Part shown: in pieces, positions 33,740 to 41,959 of the stretch
How positions within the stretch are numbered: the first letter of the stretch is position 1
Layout of the letters: the number at the start of each line of letters is the position of its first letter
Assembly (NCBI RefSeq): GCF_004364635.1
Contig: NZ_SOAX01000001.1
Span: 310,001-374,000, forward strand
Length of the DNA stretch: 64,000 nucleotides
Direction: 5' to 3'
Source of the DNA: Halospina denitrificans
Lineage (GTDB): Bacteria; Pseudomonadota; Gammaproteobacteria; Pseudomonadales; Oleiphilaceae
Made by a program: the position numbers and the translations under genes
The notes under the pieces: model-generated
Told to the model about the DNA's origin: nothing
What the model saw: only the letters and a program-made list of their open reading frames with translations
Database searches by the model: none

Positions 33740-36700
33740 ATGTTTCGTTACCTGAACGCCATGATCTGCATCGCCGTAATGATGGCGATGGCTCCCCTTG
33801 CCATCGGAGCCACCATTGTCGTCAATACCTTTGAGGATGAGTTCAACAGCGACGGTGACTGCAGCCTTCGCGAAGCTGTTAACTCCGCCAACAATGATTT
33901 TGTTGTGGATGCGTGCACTGTGGGCGATGGCGTCGACACCATCGAGCTGCCTGCAGGGACTTACACGATTTCTGTATCGGGCAGTGAGTCCGCCTCGCTA
34001 CCTGATGACAACCTCAATGATCTTGACGTAACGGAGGACACCGTCATCCGTTCCAGGAACGGTGATGCCACGGACACGCGCATCGAGCCCGCTGAGGGTT
34101 ATACCGGGCGTGCTTTTGAAGTCGCTGGAAGCGGCTCGACGCTGACCGTGCAGGATATTACTGTCAGAGGGTTCGATACCGGTGCAGGGGCCAGCGGTGG
34201 TGCCTTCAAGGTTACTGGCCAGACGCTGGTGCTTGAGCGCGTGGTGCTGTCGGGGAACCAGGGTAATGCCAGTGGCGCCATCGGCTCGTCCGGGTCGGAT
34301 ACCATCATCATCCGCGACTCCGCGCTGGTTGATAACGTCGCCACCAACAGCAGTTTTGGCGGCGGCGCCCTGGGTTTCAACAGCAATGAGATCCAGCTCG
34401 AGAACGTGACCTTCCTGCGGAACCATGCAGCGGGTAACGGTGGCGCGATTGCGATCAATGCGCCCGGTCACAGCCTCTCGATGGACAATGTCACCATGGT
34501 TGGCAATTCCGCCTCAAACGATGGTGGAGGACTGCACATTGCGGCTGACAGCAGTCTGGACATTCGCAATTCCATTATCAGCGGCAACCATGTGGGTGGC
34601 TCAGGCCCTGAGTGTGCGCTGACGGATGGTCTGACGCTTACTGGAAGCCGTGATTACAATCTGTGGACAATCGATGGCAGCTGCTTTGATAGTCTGGGCA
34701 GCCATTCGGTTGAAACGGAGGAATCCGGCCTTGCCATGGGCGGCTACTACGATGGCACCAGCATCGCCCGGCCACCGTTGACCAGCAGTCCGGCCATTGA
34801 TGGGGGAAGCTGTACGGACTCGAGCGGTGGCGACATCAGCGGTAATAGGGACCAGCGCAATGCCAGTGCAACGCGTAACGCGGATGGCAACGGCGATGGG
34901 ACCGCAGCCTGCGATATCGGGTCCATCGAGCGCCAACGGCAGGCCTTCCACGCTGAATCCACAGCGGATACCGATGACGCCTCGCCGGGCGACGAATCCT
35001 GTGCGGATGCCGAGGGGCGCTGCACCCTGCGGGCCGCAATTGATGAAGCCAATGCCCTGACTGGACTGGACGAGGTCCTTCTGGGCGCGGAGGACTATGT
35101 CCTGACCCAGACAAGCACCTACGAGGACGGCAATCTTGATGGTGATCTGGATGTCAGCGACAGCGTGATTATTCGTGGTCAGGGTGCCCGGAGTACTGTG
35201 GTAGACGCGGGTGGGATCAGTCGAGCCTTTCACGTTCCAAGAAAAGGAAGTGGTCGGCAAAGGACGCTCGCCCTGGCGGACCTGACGATCCGAAACGGCA
35301 ACAGTGGAGCTCCCGATAATGCGCCCGATGATGCCTCCGGTGGCGCCGTGTACGTCAATGGGCTAACCAGCGAGCGGAACGAGTTGCTGGCTGAGCGCGT
35401 GCGTTTCACGGGTAATCAGGCCGTTGGTACAAGTAGTGATGGCGGTGCCCTCGCCGTGGATTTCGGGATTCTGCGTCTACAGGCCAGTACCATTGATGCC
35501 AATGAGGCGGAACGTTTCGGAAGTGCTATTGGTTTAAGCGGGGGAGCCCGTGGCTGGATCCAGAGCACGACAATCTCCGGAAATCGGGCGGGCACCGGGG
35601 ATGCCGTTGGGATATTCGGCGGCGCCCATGCACATCTGGAGCGGGTCACCATTGCGGATAATGAGGGCTTCAGAACGGCACTGGGCGGTAACGCCACGGC
35701 TTCCGTGCATAATTCCATCATCGGTGCGGGCGGCACTAACCCCTGCCACTTTACTGGCTCTGGCAGTCTCACCAGCCTGGGTCACAACCTGGATGAAACC
35801 AGCGACTGCGCTCTGTCTGAGCCGTCCGACCGCTCCAATGCGACAGCGGATCTCGCATCGCTCTCATCATCGGGCGCTGACGTTCCGTTGCGGACGCCAC
35901 TCCAGGGCAGCCATGCCGTGGGCACCGGAAGCTGCCAGACGGCAACGGGCTATATTCTGCCTCCGGTCGTGTTTAACGGCACTCGTCCGCAGGATGGAGC
36001 CGGCTTTGGCAACGCGCGTGGTGACGGAAGCTACAGTTGCGATATAGGCGCCGCCGAGCGTCAGAGCGTTGCGGTAAGCCTCGGGGACAACAGCCCCGGC
36101 GATCGGGAGATGACCTCGCCTTCGGGGGAAGTCGTAATGGCCCAGTTCACACTCGCCAACGAGGCAGGCGAGCCCCTGGATGGACGCGTCCTGACGTTGA
36201 GAGCTTACGGAACCGGTGATGAGGCCAGGGGTATCGAGGCGGCCAACCTGTATATCGATACCAATGCAGATGGGGCTCTGGACGATAACGATACGCTGGT
36301 GGATTCCGTCACTGCCCTGGATGATGACGGTGAACTCCGGTTTGAATTCAGCGGCAGCGAATCTGCAATCCCCAGTGGCGGTGAGTTGCAGTTGATCGTG
36401 ACCTACCGCTTTTCCGAGTCCCTGGCCACCAATGGGATTGGTACCACCCGCACGGCAGCGCAGTACGCCAGCCCGGGGCTTATGAGCCTCTTTGTACTCG
36501 CGGCATTCGCCCCTTTTCGCCGCCAGCGGTTGTTGCTCCTCCTGGCCGTGGTTGCACTGGCTGGCTGCAGCGGTGGTGGCGGAGGAGGGGATGAGGAAAC
36601 CGTGGAGACGGATGAGGTGGAGGAGGCGGTGCCTGGGACCTACAGCCTGGAATTGCAGTCCCTGTCTGTTGAAGGCGATAATGGTGGCAAGCTCGGGATC

Positions 36701-36745
36701 CGGACTGAGTCGGTTCCAGGCAATACACTTACCGTCAAGGACTAG
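33740..36745 (+). CDS. Giant CSLREA-domain beta-helix surface protein with C-terminal sorting-like helix and internal lipobox
   Basis: A 1001-residue exported protein. Signal peptide to about residue 23, then two homologous halves. The first carries CSLREAVNSANN (41-52) and parallel beta-helix repeats ending at CDIGSIERQ (391-399); the second carries CTLRAAIDEANA (428-439) and ends at CDIGAAERQ (767). After a beta domain (about 780-900) comes SPGLMSLFVLAAFAPFRRQR, a CTERM-like helix plus basic residues, directly followed by RLLLLLAVVALAGCSGGG, which looks like a lipoprotein signal with cysteine 943, and an acidic 58-residue end. Such a tail on one protein is odd (fusion or nested gene). Cell-surface carbohydrate or matrix binding is possible. 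Confidence 0.75.
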   Translation: MFRYLNAMICIAVMMAMAPLAIGATIVVNTFEDEFNSDGDCSLREAVNSANNDFVVDACTVGDGVDTIELPAGTYTISVSGSESASLPDDNLNDLDVTEDTVIRSRNGDATDTRIEPAEGYTGRAFEVAGSGSTLTVQDITVRGFDTGAGASGGAFKVTGQTLVLERVVLSGNQGNASGAIGSSGSDTIIIRDSALVDNVATNSSFGGGALGFNSNEIQLENVTFLRNHAAGNGGAIAINAPGHSLSMDNVTMVGNSASNDGGGLHIAADSSLDIRNSIISGNHVGGSGPECALTDGLTLTGSRDYNLWTIDGSCFDSLGSHSVETEESGLAMGGYYDGTSIARPPLTSSPAIDGGSCTDSSGGDISGNRDQRNASATRNADGNGDGTAACDIGSIERQRQAFHAESTADTDDASPGDESCADAEGRCTLRAAIDEANALTGLDEVLLGAEDYVLTQTSTYEDGNLDGDLDVSDSVIIRGQGARSTVVDAGGISRAFHVPRKGSGRQRTLALADLTIRNGNSGAPDNAPDDASGGAVYVNGLTSERNELLAERVRFTGNQAVGTSSDGGALAVDFGILRLQASTIDANEAERFGSAIGLSGGARGWIQSTTISGNRAGTGDAVGIFGGAHAHLERVTIADNEGFRTALGGNATASVHNSIIGAGGTNPCHFTGSGSLTSLGHNLDETSDCALSEPSDRSNATADLASLSSSGADVPLRTPLQGSHAVGTGSCQTATGYILPPVVFNGTRPQDGAGFGNARGDGSYSCDIGAAERQSVAVSLGDNSPGDREMTSPSGEVVMAQFTLANEAGEPLDGRVLTLRAYGTGDEARGIEAANLYIDTNADGALDDNDTLVDSVTALDDDGELRFEFSGSESAIPSGGELQLIVTYRFSESLATNGIGTTRTAAQYASPGLMSLFVLAAFAPFRRQRLLLLLAVVALAGCSGGGGGGDEETVETDEVEEAVPGTYSLELQSLSVEGDNGGKLGIRTESVPGNTLTVKD

Positions 36746-36796
36746 TGAACCGTCGGAGCTGGATACTTCCAGTGCCTGATTTTCGTCAATTCGCCA

Positions 36797-36824
36797 GTCG
36801 CCCATGACCCCTATCATGGGCGAC
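36797..36824. repeat. 11-bp perfect hairpin ahead of trhP
   Basis: GTCGCCCATGA and TCATGGGCGAC form an 11-bp stem with a 6-base loop, 24 bases before the trhP ATG and 51 bases after the CSLREA stop. It may end the surface-protein transcript (no U-tract) or lie in the trhP leader. Confidence 0.5.
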
Positions 36825-36848
36825 GATCAGGCACCCGGACGGATTCCC

Positions 36849-38153
36849 ATGAAAGCACCCGAACTGCTGGCCCCCGCAGGCACCCAGCGACACCTTGAAA
36901 TGGCCCTGGCCTACGGCGCAGACGCGGTCTATGCCGGGCCGCCGCGTTATTCGCTGCGTGTGCGCAACAACAGCTTCCGGGATGAAACAGCGCTGGCCGA
37001 AGGCATTCGCACGGCCCACCAGCGGGGTGCGCGCTTCTATCTGGTCATCAATATCGCCCCCCACAACGACAAGGTCCGCTCGGCCCTGCGCGACATTGAG
37101 CCCCTGGTGGCGCTGGGCCCCGATGCGCTGATCATGTCCGACCCCGGGTTGATCATGCTGGTGCGCGAGCGCTGGCCGGATCTGCCGATACATCTGTCCG
37201 TGCAGGCCAACGCGGTGAACTGGGCCACGGTCGAGTTCTGGAAGCGCCAGGGGATCAGCCGGATCATCCTCTCCCGTGAACTCTCACTGCGAGAAATCGA
37301 GGTTATCCGCGAGCAGGTTGCCGGTGTGGAGCTGGAGGTGTTCGTCCATGGTGCCCTCTGCATGGCCTACTCAGGCCGCTGCCTTCTCTCCGGCTACATG
37401 AACCACCGCGACGCCAACCAGGGCGCCTGCACCAATGCCTGCCGCTGGTCCTATCAGCCCGTTTCTTCAACTCAGGACGACACTGGCGACCTGATTCCAG
37501 TGTCGCAGGAGGATGGCGAGAAACAGGTCCTGGTCGAGGAGGCCGGGCGCCCCGGGGAGACAGTCCCCATGCATGAGGATGAGCACGGGACCTATATCAT
37601 GAACTCGAAGGACCTGAGGGCGGTCCAGCATGTGGAGTCCCTCTGCCGCATGGGCGTGGACTCGCTGAAAATCGAAGGGCGCACCAAGAGTCCCTACTAC
37701 GTGGCCCGGACAGTCCAGGCCTATCGTCGAGCCATTGATGATGCGGTTGCCGGGCGGCCTTTTGACAGGGGCCTGATGGATGAGCTGGAGGCGCTTTCCA
37801 ATCGTGGTTACACGGAAGGCTTCTTCCGGCGTCATCCTCCGGCTGAGTACCAGCGCTATGAGGCGGGCACCTCCCTTCAGGGAACCCGGCAATGGGTTGG
37901 TGAGGTTCTGGGGGGCGACGCGCATTGGCTGGATATTGAAGTCAAGAACCGCTTCCAGCTGGGGGATGTCCTGGAACTGATGACGCCCGGTGGTAATCTA
38001 CCCTTTCGCCTGATGGCCCTGGAAACCCACAAGGGTGAGCCGATTGAGGTAGCTCCGGGAAGCGGGCATCGCGTCAGGGTGCCGCGCCCGCCGGATGTTG
38101 CCAGCCTGGAGCATGCGCTCCTTACTGTGGATCTTGCCGCCCGCCGGAATTGA
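36849..38153 (+). CDS. trhP: tRNA uridine-34 hydroxylase of the U32 peptidase family (TrhP/YegQ-like)
   Basis: A 434-residue protein closely following YegQ/TrhP from its start (PELLAPAGT, then DAVYAGPPRYSLRVRNN, about residues 4-45). The central block has four cysteines, in ALCMAYSGRC (about 172-181) and GACTNACRW (about 196-204), matching the iron-sulphur-type cluster of this family. TrhP hydroxylates U34 of certain tRNAs using prephenate, a step toward cmo5U and mcmo5U at the wobble base. The ATG at 36849 begins right at the family N-terminus. It is monocistronic; the next gene starts 113 bases on. Confidence 0.88.
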   Translation: MKAPELLAPAGTQRHLEMALAYGADAVYAGPPRYSLRVRNNSFRDETALAEGIRTAHQRGARFYLVINIAPHNDKVRSALRDIEPLVALGPDALIMSDPGLIMLVRERWPDLPIHLSVQANAVNWATVEFWKRQGISRIILSRELSLREIEVIREQVAGVELEVFVHGALCMAYSGRCLLSGYMNHRDANQGACTNACRWSYQPVSSTQDDTGDLIPVSQEDGEKQVLVEEAGRPGETVPMHEDEHGTYIMNSKDLRAVQHVESLCRMGVDSLKIEGRTKSPYYVARTVQAYRRAIDDAVAGRPFDRGLMDELEALSNRGYTEGFFRRHPPAEYQRYEAGTSLQGTRQWVGEVLGGDAHWLDIEVKNRFQLGDVLELMTPGGNLPFRLMALETHKGEPIEVAPGSGHRVRVPRPPDVASLEHALLTVDLAARRN

Positions 38154-38266
38154 CCCTGAGCGAACCGACTGGTAATACCCCTTTCGGGGAGCAGCATTTC
38201 TCTCTCCTACCCTGTAAAATATCAATTCGTAGTCGATGACCTTTTACATTCGCACAGGGGGCAAGC

Positions 38267-39013
38267 ATGACATCCTGCGACGCGCTGAAACTTGTAGACG
38301 CCACCAATATCCGTCTGGCCGAGCCGATCCGGTGTCCACGCCTCGACAACTGTGCCATCCACCGGCATTCGTTCTTTCATAACCTCTCGGACGAGGACCT
38401 GGCGACACTCTGCCAGCGCAGCAGGCTGCACCGTCTGGAGGCGCGGCAGATGTTGTGCCGCGAGGGTGAGCCGGCGCAGCGGTTCTTTATTGTGCTGTCC
38501 GGCCAGCTCAAACTTTACCGGGTGAGCGACCAGGGTTCGGAACGCATTCTCGGCAGTGCGGGCCCGGGGGAAGTCCTCGGTGAAATGCCGGCCTGCGCGC
38601 CTGAGGGAACCTATCCCTGGTATGCCCAGTGCCTCGAGAACACCGAGGTCCGCTCCTTCAGCGGCAGTCTTCTCCGGGATATGGTCGGCCAGCGCACGGA
38701 TTACATGATGAACATCATGAGCTACATGTCGGATGCGTCGCGAGAGGATGTGAATGCCCGTGAGATTCTAAGCAGCCAGAACGCGCGCGATCGGCTTGTG
38801 AATTATATCCTCCAGCGACTGCCGGAGAATCGGAGCGCTCCCCAGGAAATGGAATTTCCCCTGCCGAAGGGGCTGACGGCCTCGCTACTGGCGATGCAGC
38901 CGGAGACGCTCTCCCGCATCCTCGCCGACCTGCGCCGCAAGGGGCTGGTGGACGTGGAGCAGCGCCGGGTCAGGGTTCACGACAGGAAGACGCTCGCGTC
39001 CCTGGCGAGCTGA
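38267..39013 (+). CDS. Crp/Fnr-family regulator with partial cysteine set
   Basis: A 248-residue regulator with a cyclic-nucleotide-binding-like beta-roll (about residues 36-150) and a C-terminal winged helix (GLTASLLAMQPETLSRILADLRRKGLV). Near the N-terminus it has C4, C23 and C29. E. coli FNR uses C20, C23, C29 and C122 to hold its oxygen-labile cluster; here the residue at 20 is Pro, and the position aligned with the FNR C122 appears to be Arg. A classical [4Fe-4S] sensor is therefore doubtful. Location in the NO module suggests a role in nitrogen-oxide or redox control. Confidence 0.85.
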   Translation: MTSCDALKLVDATNIRLAEPIRCPRLDNCAIHRHSFFHNLSDEDLATLCQRSRLHRLEARQMLCREGEPAQRFFIVLSGQLKLYRVSDQGSERILGSAGPGEVLGEMPACAPEGTYPWYAQCLENTEVRSFSGSLLRDMVGQRTDYMMNIMSYMSDASREDVNAREILSSQNARDRLVNYILQRLPENRSAPQEMEFPLPKGLTASLLAMQPETLSRILADLRRKGLVDVEQRRVRVHDRKTLASLAS

Positions 39014-39053
39014 TCGTATTAATCCCGACTGGATTGCAGGGCCCCATGCCATG

Positions 39054-39084
39054 ATATAAGATGCACACATAATGAATCTTATAT
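39054..39084 (+). promoter_or_regulatory. NsrR-box-like operator upstream of the second Crp/Fnr gene
   Basis: Perfect 9-bp arms ATATAAGAT and ATCTTATAT surround 13 bases. The inner 23 bases (39058-39080), AAGATGCA...TGAATCTT, match most positions of the NsrR consensus AAGATGYATTTNAAATRCATCTT. It lies 40 bases before the ATG at 39124 and shares architecture with the site at 41917. Binding by the local NsrR is inferred. Confidence 0.7.
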
Positions 39085-39123
39085 GGGCGACATCAGCCCA
39101 TGGCCACGCAAAGAGGGGTCTGT

Positions 39124-39858
39124 ATGCGTGAACGACTGATTAACGATCATGAACGGCAACGGGTTGAGTCGGTGCTGACACAGCATACTGTGTTGAGTGC
39201 CATGAGCGAATCCGAGTGCAGAAGCCTGCTTGGCTCCGTTGTCAGTCTTGAGGCGCGGGCCGGCGAGGTCATGTTCAGTGAAGAGCGCCCTGCCCGTTAC
39301 TGCATGCTGATCGCCGAGGGGGTGGTCGCCGGCGTCCGATACACGGCCGGCGGCGATGAAAAATTCTTCCGTACCTTCCATGTGGGCGATATAGCCGGTC
39401 TCACCGCCATGTTTTTGCCGGAGGGCCGCTATCTGATGAGCTACCGAGCCCTGGAGCCGGCCCGGGTCTTCGGCCTGCCCCGCAATTGCCTGCGCGCCAT
39501 AGCCGAGTCCAACGGACGCTTTGCGGCCGGCATGCTTGAGCACACCAGCTGCCGTCTCCAGGCTTCGCTGAATCAGGTGGATTTCTTTACGGACAGTTCC
39601 GCCGAGCAGCGTGTGGCGGCCTTCCTGCTTCAGCTCCGCTCCCAGCAGAACAGCCAGGAAGTCCGGCTGCCATGTCGACAGAAACAGGTGGCACTGTTGC
39701 TCGGCGTCCGGGAGGAGACGGTTTCCCGGGTTCTCAACGACTTCCGTCGTGAAGGCGTTCTGGCCTCCCACCGGAGTCCCATCGGCTTACTGGATGTGGA
39801 TTTCCTGGAGCAGCTCGTGGGCCCTGAGCGTGCGCATCTTCAGCTTGGTGCGTTCTAA
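39124..39858 (+). CDS. Crp/Fnr-family regulator (DNR-like candidate)
   Basis: A 244-residue regulator: beta-roll sensor region, long dimerisation helix, and a C-terminal helix-turn-helix with CRQKQVALLLGVREETVSRVLNDFRREGVL (about residues 180-209). No N-terminal cysteine cluster, so not FNR; DNR/NnrR-type proteins that sense NO through heme fit the context. ATG at 39124 has GAGGGG upstream. The NsrR-box-like dyad in its promoter suggests it is part of an NO-responsive cascade. Target genes are probably elsewhere. Its stop and the nsrR stop face each other across 22 bases. Confidence 0.85.
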   Translation: MRERLINDHERQRVESVLTQHTVLSAMSESECRSLLGSVVSLEARAGEVMFSEERPARYCMLIAEGVVAGVRYTAGGDEKFFRTFHVGDIAGLTAMFLPEGRYLMSYRALEPARVFGLPRNCLRAIAESNGRFAAGMLEHTSCRLQASLNQVDFFTDSSAEQRVAAFLLQLRSQQNSQEVRLPCRQKQVALLLGVREETVSRVLNDFRREGVLASHRSPIGLLDVDFLEQLVGPERAHLQLGAF

Positions 39859-39880
39859 CACTCCGTACGGCAGGCTTTTA

Positions 39881-40333
39881 TCATTCCAGTTCCCCGTCCA
39901 GGGTCAGACCCAGGTGCTGGCGAAGTTTCTGGGCCCTGGGAGAGGTCACATCGTCCAGAGTGTACTCATCCAGTTTGGCCAGGAAGGCCTTAAGGGCGTC
40001 GTCCAGTATGAACTTGAGCTGGCAGCTTGGCGTGATGACGCACTGGTTGCAGGGCCCGAAACACTCGGCCAGTATCAGGTCCGGCTCCATGGTCCTTACC
40101 AGTGTTCCAAGGTGGATCTCATCCGATGGCAGGGCCAGCTGAAGGCCGCCACCCTTGCCACGGGTTGTCGTCAGGTAACCTTCGCGCTGCAGGTTATGGG
40201 CGACTTTCATCAGGTGGTTCCGGGAGATGCCGTAAGCCGCCGCAATCTCCCTGATGGTGCCCCGCTGTCCGTCCCGCAGTGCCACGAACATCAGCATGCG
40301 CACGGCATAATCGGTATAGAGTGTCAGTCGCAT
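39881..40333 (-). CDS. nsrR: Rrf2-family NO-sensing repressor NsrR
   Basis: A 150-residue Rrf2 regulator. The N-terminal winged helix (MRLTLYTDYAVRMLMFVAL, then IREIAAAYGISRNHLMKVAHNL) is typical of NsrR, including the start sequence. Cysteines at 91, 95, 98 and 104 (ECFGPCNQC and PSCQLK) supply cluster ligands; NsrR loses repression when NO attacks its iron-sulphur cluster. The start ATG overlaps the nnrS stop by one base (TGATG), placing it last in a DUF454-nnrS-nsrR operon. Two NsrR-box-like sites in this module support autoregulation and control of neighbours. Confidence 0.9.
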   Translation of the reverse strand: MRLTLYTDYAVRMLMFVALRDGQRGTIREIAAAYGISRNHLMKVAHNLQREGYLTTTRGKGGGLQLALPSDEIHLGTLVRTMEPDLILAECFGPCNQCVITPSCQLKFILDDALKAFLAKLDEYTLDDVTSPRAQKLRQHLGLTLDGELE

Positions 40334-41511
40334 CAGCCCGGCTTCCCGTCCGCTCGTGGCCGGCAGAGAATGCCGGCGTAGTTGTAGAGGTAGATGGCGA
40401 AGGCGACCGTCCAGAGGGCGCCGCTGGCGGAGACGCCCAGCTGCCAGCCAAGGCCGCCCATGCCCGTAATCACCCGTATCAGCGCACCCAGGTGAATAAG
40501 GATGAATGCCGTGGTCATGCCGCTGGGCAGCGTCAGGGTGCGCCCGGTATGGCCCAGGGCAACACGGCTGATGACCCCAAGGATCAGCCCGCCCATGGCC
40601 CCAAGCCCAATGGCGTGGACCCATACCGTTGCGGGCCACCATCCCAGCTCGCTGCCGCTGAGCAATACCAGCCCGGCGGGAATCCAAAGCAGGGACAGAT
40701 GCAGGATCCAGAGCAATGGCTCGTGCCGGATGCGCCAGCCCCGCCACAGCAGTATACGGACGAGAGAGAGCGCGCCCGCAATCGCGGAGGTGGCCGCAAT
40801 AACCAACGGGGGCGCCAGCAGGACGCTGAGGAAGGTTACCGCCATGGCGGCAAGGACGGCCCATTCAAGCCAGGGAAGAATCAGGATGCCCTCCGTGGGA
40901 AGGCCACGACCCCGAAGCCAGCCCATGGAGAAATTGGGCGTTATACGCCCGCCGATGACCAGCATCAACGTCATGGCCATGATCAGGGCGCCCAGTTCAA
41001 ACGAGGCACCCGGCATTGCGAGGAATCCCAGCTGCATGAGCCAGAGCCCGGCAAGTACCAGCAACACGACAATCTGGCGGCGCTGACCTGCCCGCCAGAT
41101 GCGAAGCCCCGCATCCAGCACGACAAGTGGCAGGAACAGCAGGTTAACGGCCGCAACCAGGGCGTAGGGCAGAGGGGCGCCCAGGGTGATGAGCAGTCGC
41201 CCCGCCAGCCAGACTCCCCAGAGACCGGCCAACTGCCATCCCCGGGTGCGCTCGGTCCCGGTCCAGACACAGACGGCTGTCAGGAGAAAACCCGCAATGG
41301 CGGCCGAAAGCCAGGCAAAGAGCATTTCGTGCTGATGCCACTGCAGCGCCGGCAAAGCCAGGGGAAGATCAAGTCGCCCGGTTATGGCGCCAACCCAGAG
41401 AGGTACGATCAGGACCGCCTGAACGGCCAGCGAGAGGAAGAATATGCGGAACGGATAGCTGAACAGCTGAGAGGCGCTCAGGCGATCCGTTGGGGGTTGC
41501 GCTTCAGGCAT
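40333..41511 (-). CDS. nnrS: NnrS-family heme-copper membrane protein
   Basis: A 392-residue membrane protein with about twelve helices, fitting NnrS. Likely ligand residues occur as histidines in ALQWHQHEMLFAWLSAAIAG (about residues 56-75) and WVHAIGLGAMGGLILGVISRVALGHTGR (about 307-334). NnrS relieves nitrosative stress, probably by protecting iron or handling NO-derived iron complexes. Its start overlaps the DUF454 end by eight bases and its end touches nsrR, so all three are translated as a set. Confidence 0.92.
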   Translation of the reverse strand: MPEAQPPTDRLSASQLFSYPFRIFFLSLAVQAVLIVPLWVGAITGRLDLPLALPALQWHQHEMLFAWLSAAIAGFLLTAVCVWTGTERTRGWQLAGLWGVWLAGRLLITLGAPLPYALVAAVNLLFLPLVVLDAGLRIWRAGQRRQIVVLLVLAGLWLMQLGFLAMPGASFELGALIMAMTLMLVIGGRITPNFSMGWLRGRGLPTEGILILPWLEWAVLAAMAVTFLSVLLAPPLVIAATSAIAGALSLVRILLWRGWRIRHEPLLWILHLSLLWIPAGLVLLSGSELGWWPATVWVHAIGLGAMGGLILGVISRVALGHTGRTLTLPSGMTTAFILIHLGALIRVITGMGGLGWQLGVSASGALWTVAFAIYLYNYAGILCRPRADGKPG

Positions 41512-41863
41512 CGGGTCGACTCCAGAGCCAGACGGTCACACAGACCAGAAAAGGCGGTAACAACCATTGAAGCAGCTCGGGTACCGGTGAGAGCAGGACC
41601 AGGACGATGCTGGTGGCGATCAGTGCTGAGGCCAGCCATTTCGCCTTTCGGGGAACCGAGCGATTTTCCCGCCACCGACGGATCGGAGGGCCATAGGTCG
41701 GGTGTTCCAGCAGGCGCTGTTCGAGCTCCGGCCATCCATGACTGCCCGCCCAGGCTGCGACCAGGAGGAAGGGCACTGTGGGCAGCCCCGGGAGGGCCAC
41801 ACCAATGGCGCCGAGGAGAACCGCTGCTGAGGCCAGTAATCGCCATAATGCCTTGCGTATCAT
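41504..41863 (-). CDS. DUF454 (YbaN-like) inner-membrane protein
   Basis: A 119-residue protein with about three membrane segments and the DUF454 motif sequence GALGVALPGLPTVPFLL-like (here GAIGVALPGLPTVPFLLVAA, about residues 18-37), followed by the HPTYGPPIRRWRENRSVP loop (about 54-71). YbaN relatives are often linked to anaerobic or nitrogen-oxide metabolism, but their function is unproven. It is the first gene of the nnrS-nsrR operon. A strong hairpin with a following T-run lies in its leader, just downstream of the NsrR box. Confidence 0.85.
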   Translation of the reverse strand: MIRKALWRLLASAAVLLGAIGVALPGLPTVPFLLVAAWAGSHGWPELEQRLLEHPTYGPPIRRWRENRSVPRKAKWLASALIATSIVLVLLSPVPELLQWLLPPFLVCVTVWLWSRPDA

Positions 41864-41881
41864 GGTCGGGGTCCGCTAAAA

Positions 41882-41904
41882 GGCTGTCATACCGCATGAC
41901 AGCC
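41882..41904 (-). terminator. Leader hairpin with T-run ahead of the DUF454-nnrS-nsrR operon
   Basis: On the minus strand GGCTGTCAT and ATGACAGCC form a 9-bp stem with a 5-base loop, immediately followed by TTTT (41881-41878). It lies between the NsrR-box-like site (41917-41943) and the DUF454 ATG at 41863. The shape is that of an intrinsic terminator or attenuator in the operon leader. Alternatively it ends an unseen antisense transcript. Function not proven. Confidence 0.5.
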
Positions 41905-41916
41905 ACAGTGTACCTG

Positions 41917-41943
41917 ATATAAGATTTACAGGAAATACATCTT
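41917..41943. promoter_or_regulatory. NsrR-box-like operator in the divergent DUF454/sirB2 region
   Basis: ATATAAGAT-N13-ATCTT, with the right half AAATACATCTT identical to the NsrR consensus half-site and the left AAGATTTAC close to it (about 19 of 23 positions). It lies 17 bases before the sirB2 ATG and 54 bases before DUF454, so it could repress both directions. Confidence 0.75.
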
Positions 41944-41959
41944 CTAAGTGGGATGAATC

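Noticed and set aside
38154-38266. FNR box ahead of the first Crp/Fnr gene
   Set aside because: Only a partial ATCAA half-site is present; the dyad does not match TTGATN4ATCAA well enough.
39881-40864. NsrR extended to 327 residues
   Set aside because: The added N-terminus is an out-of-frame reading of nnrS; the true ATG is at 40333, where Rrf2 homology begins.
40279-41922. Plus-strand open frame of 547 codons
   Set aside because: Antisense to nsrR, nnrS and DUF454; product is rich in Gln, Pro and Gly with no fold or ribosome-binding site.
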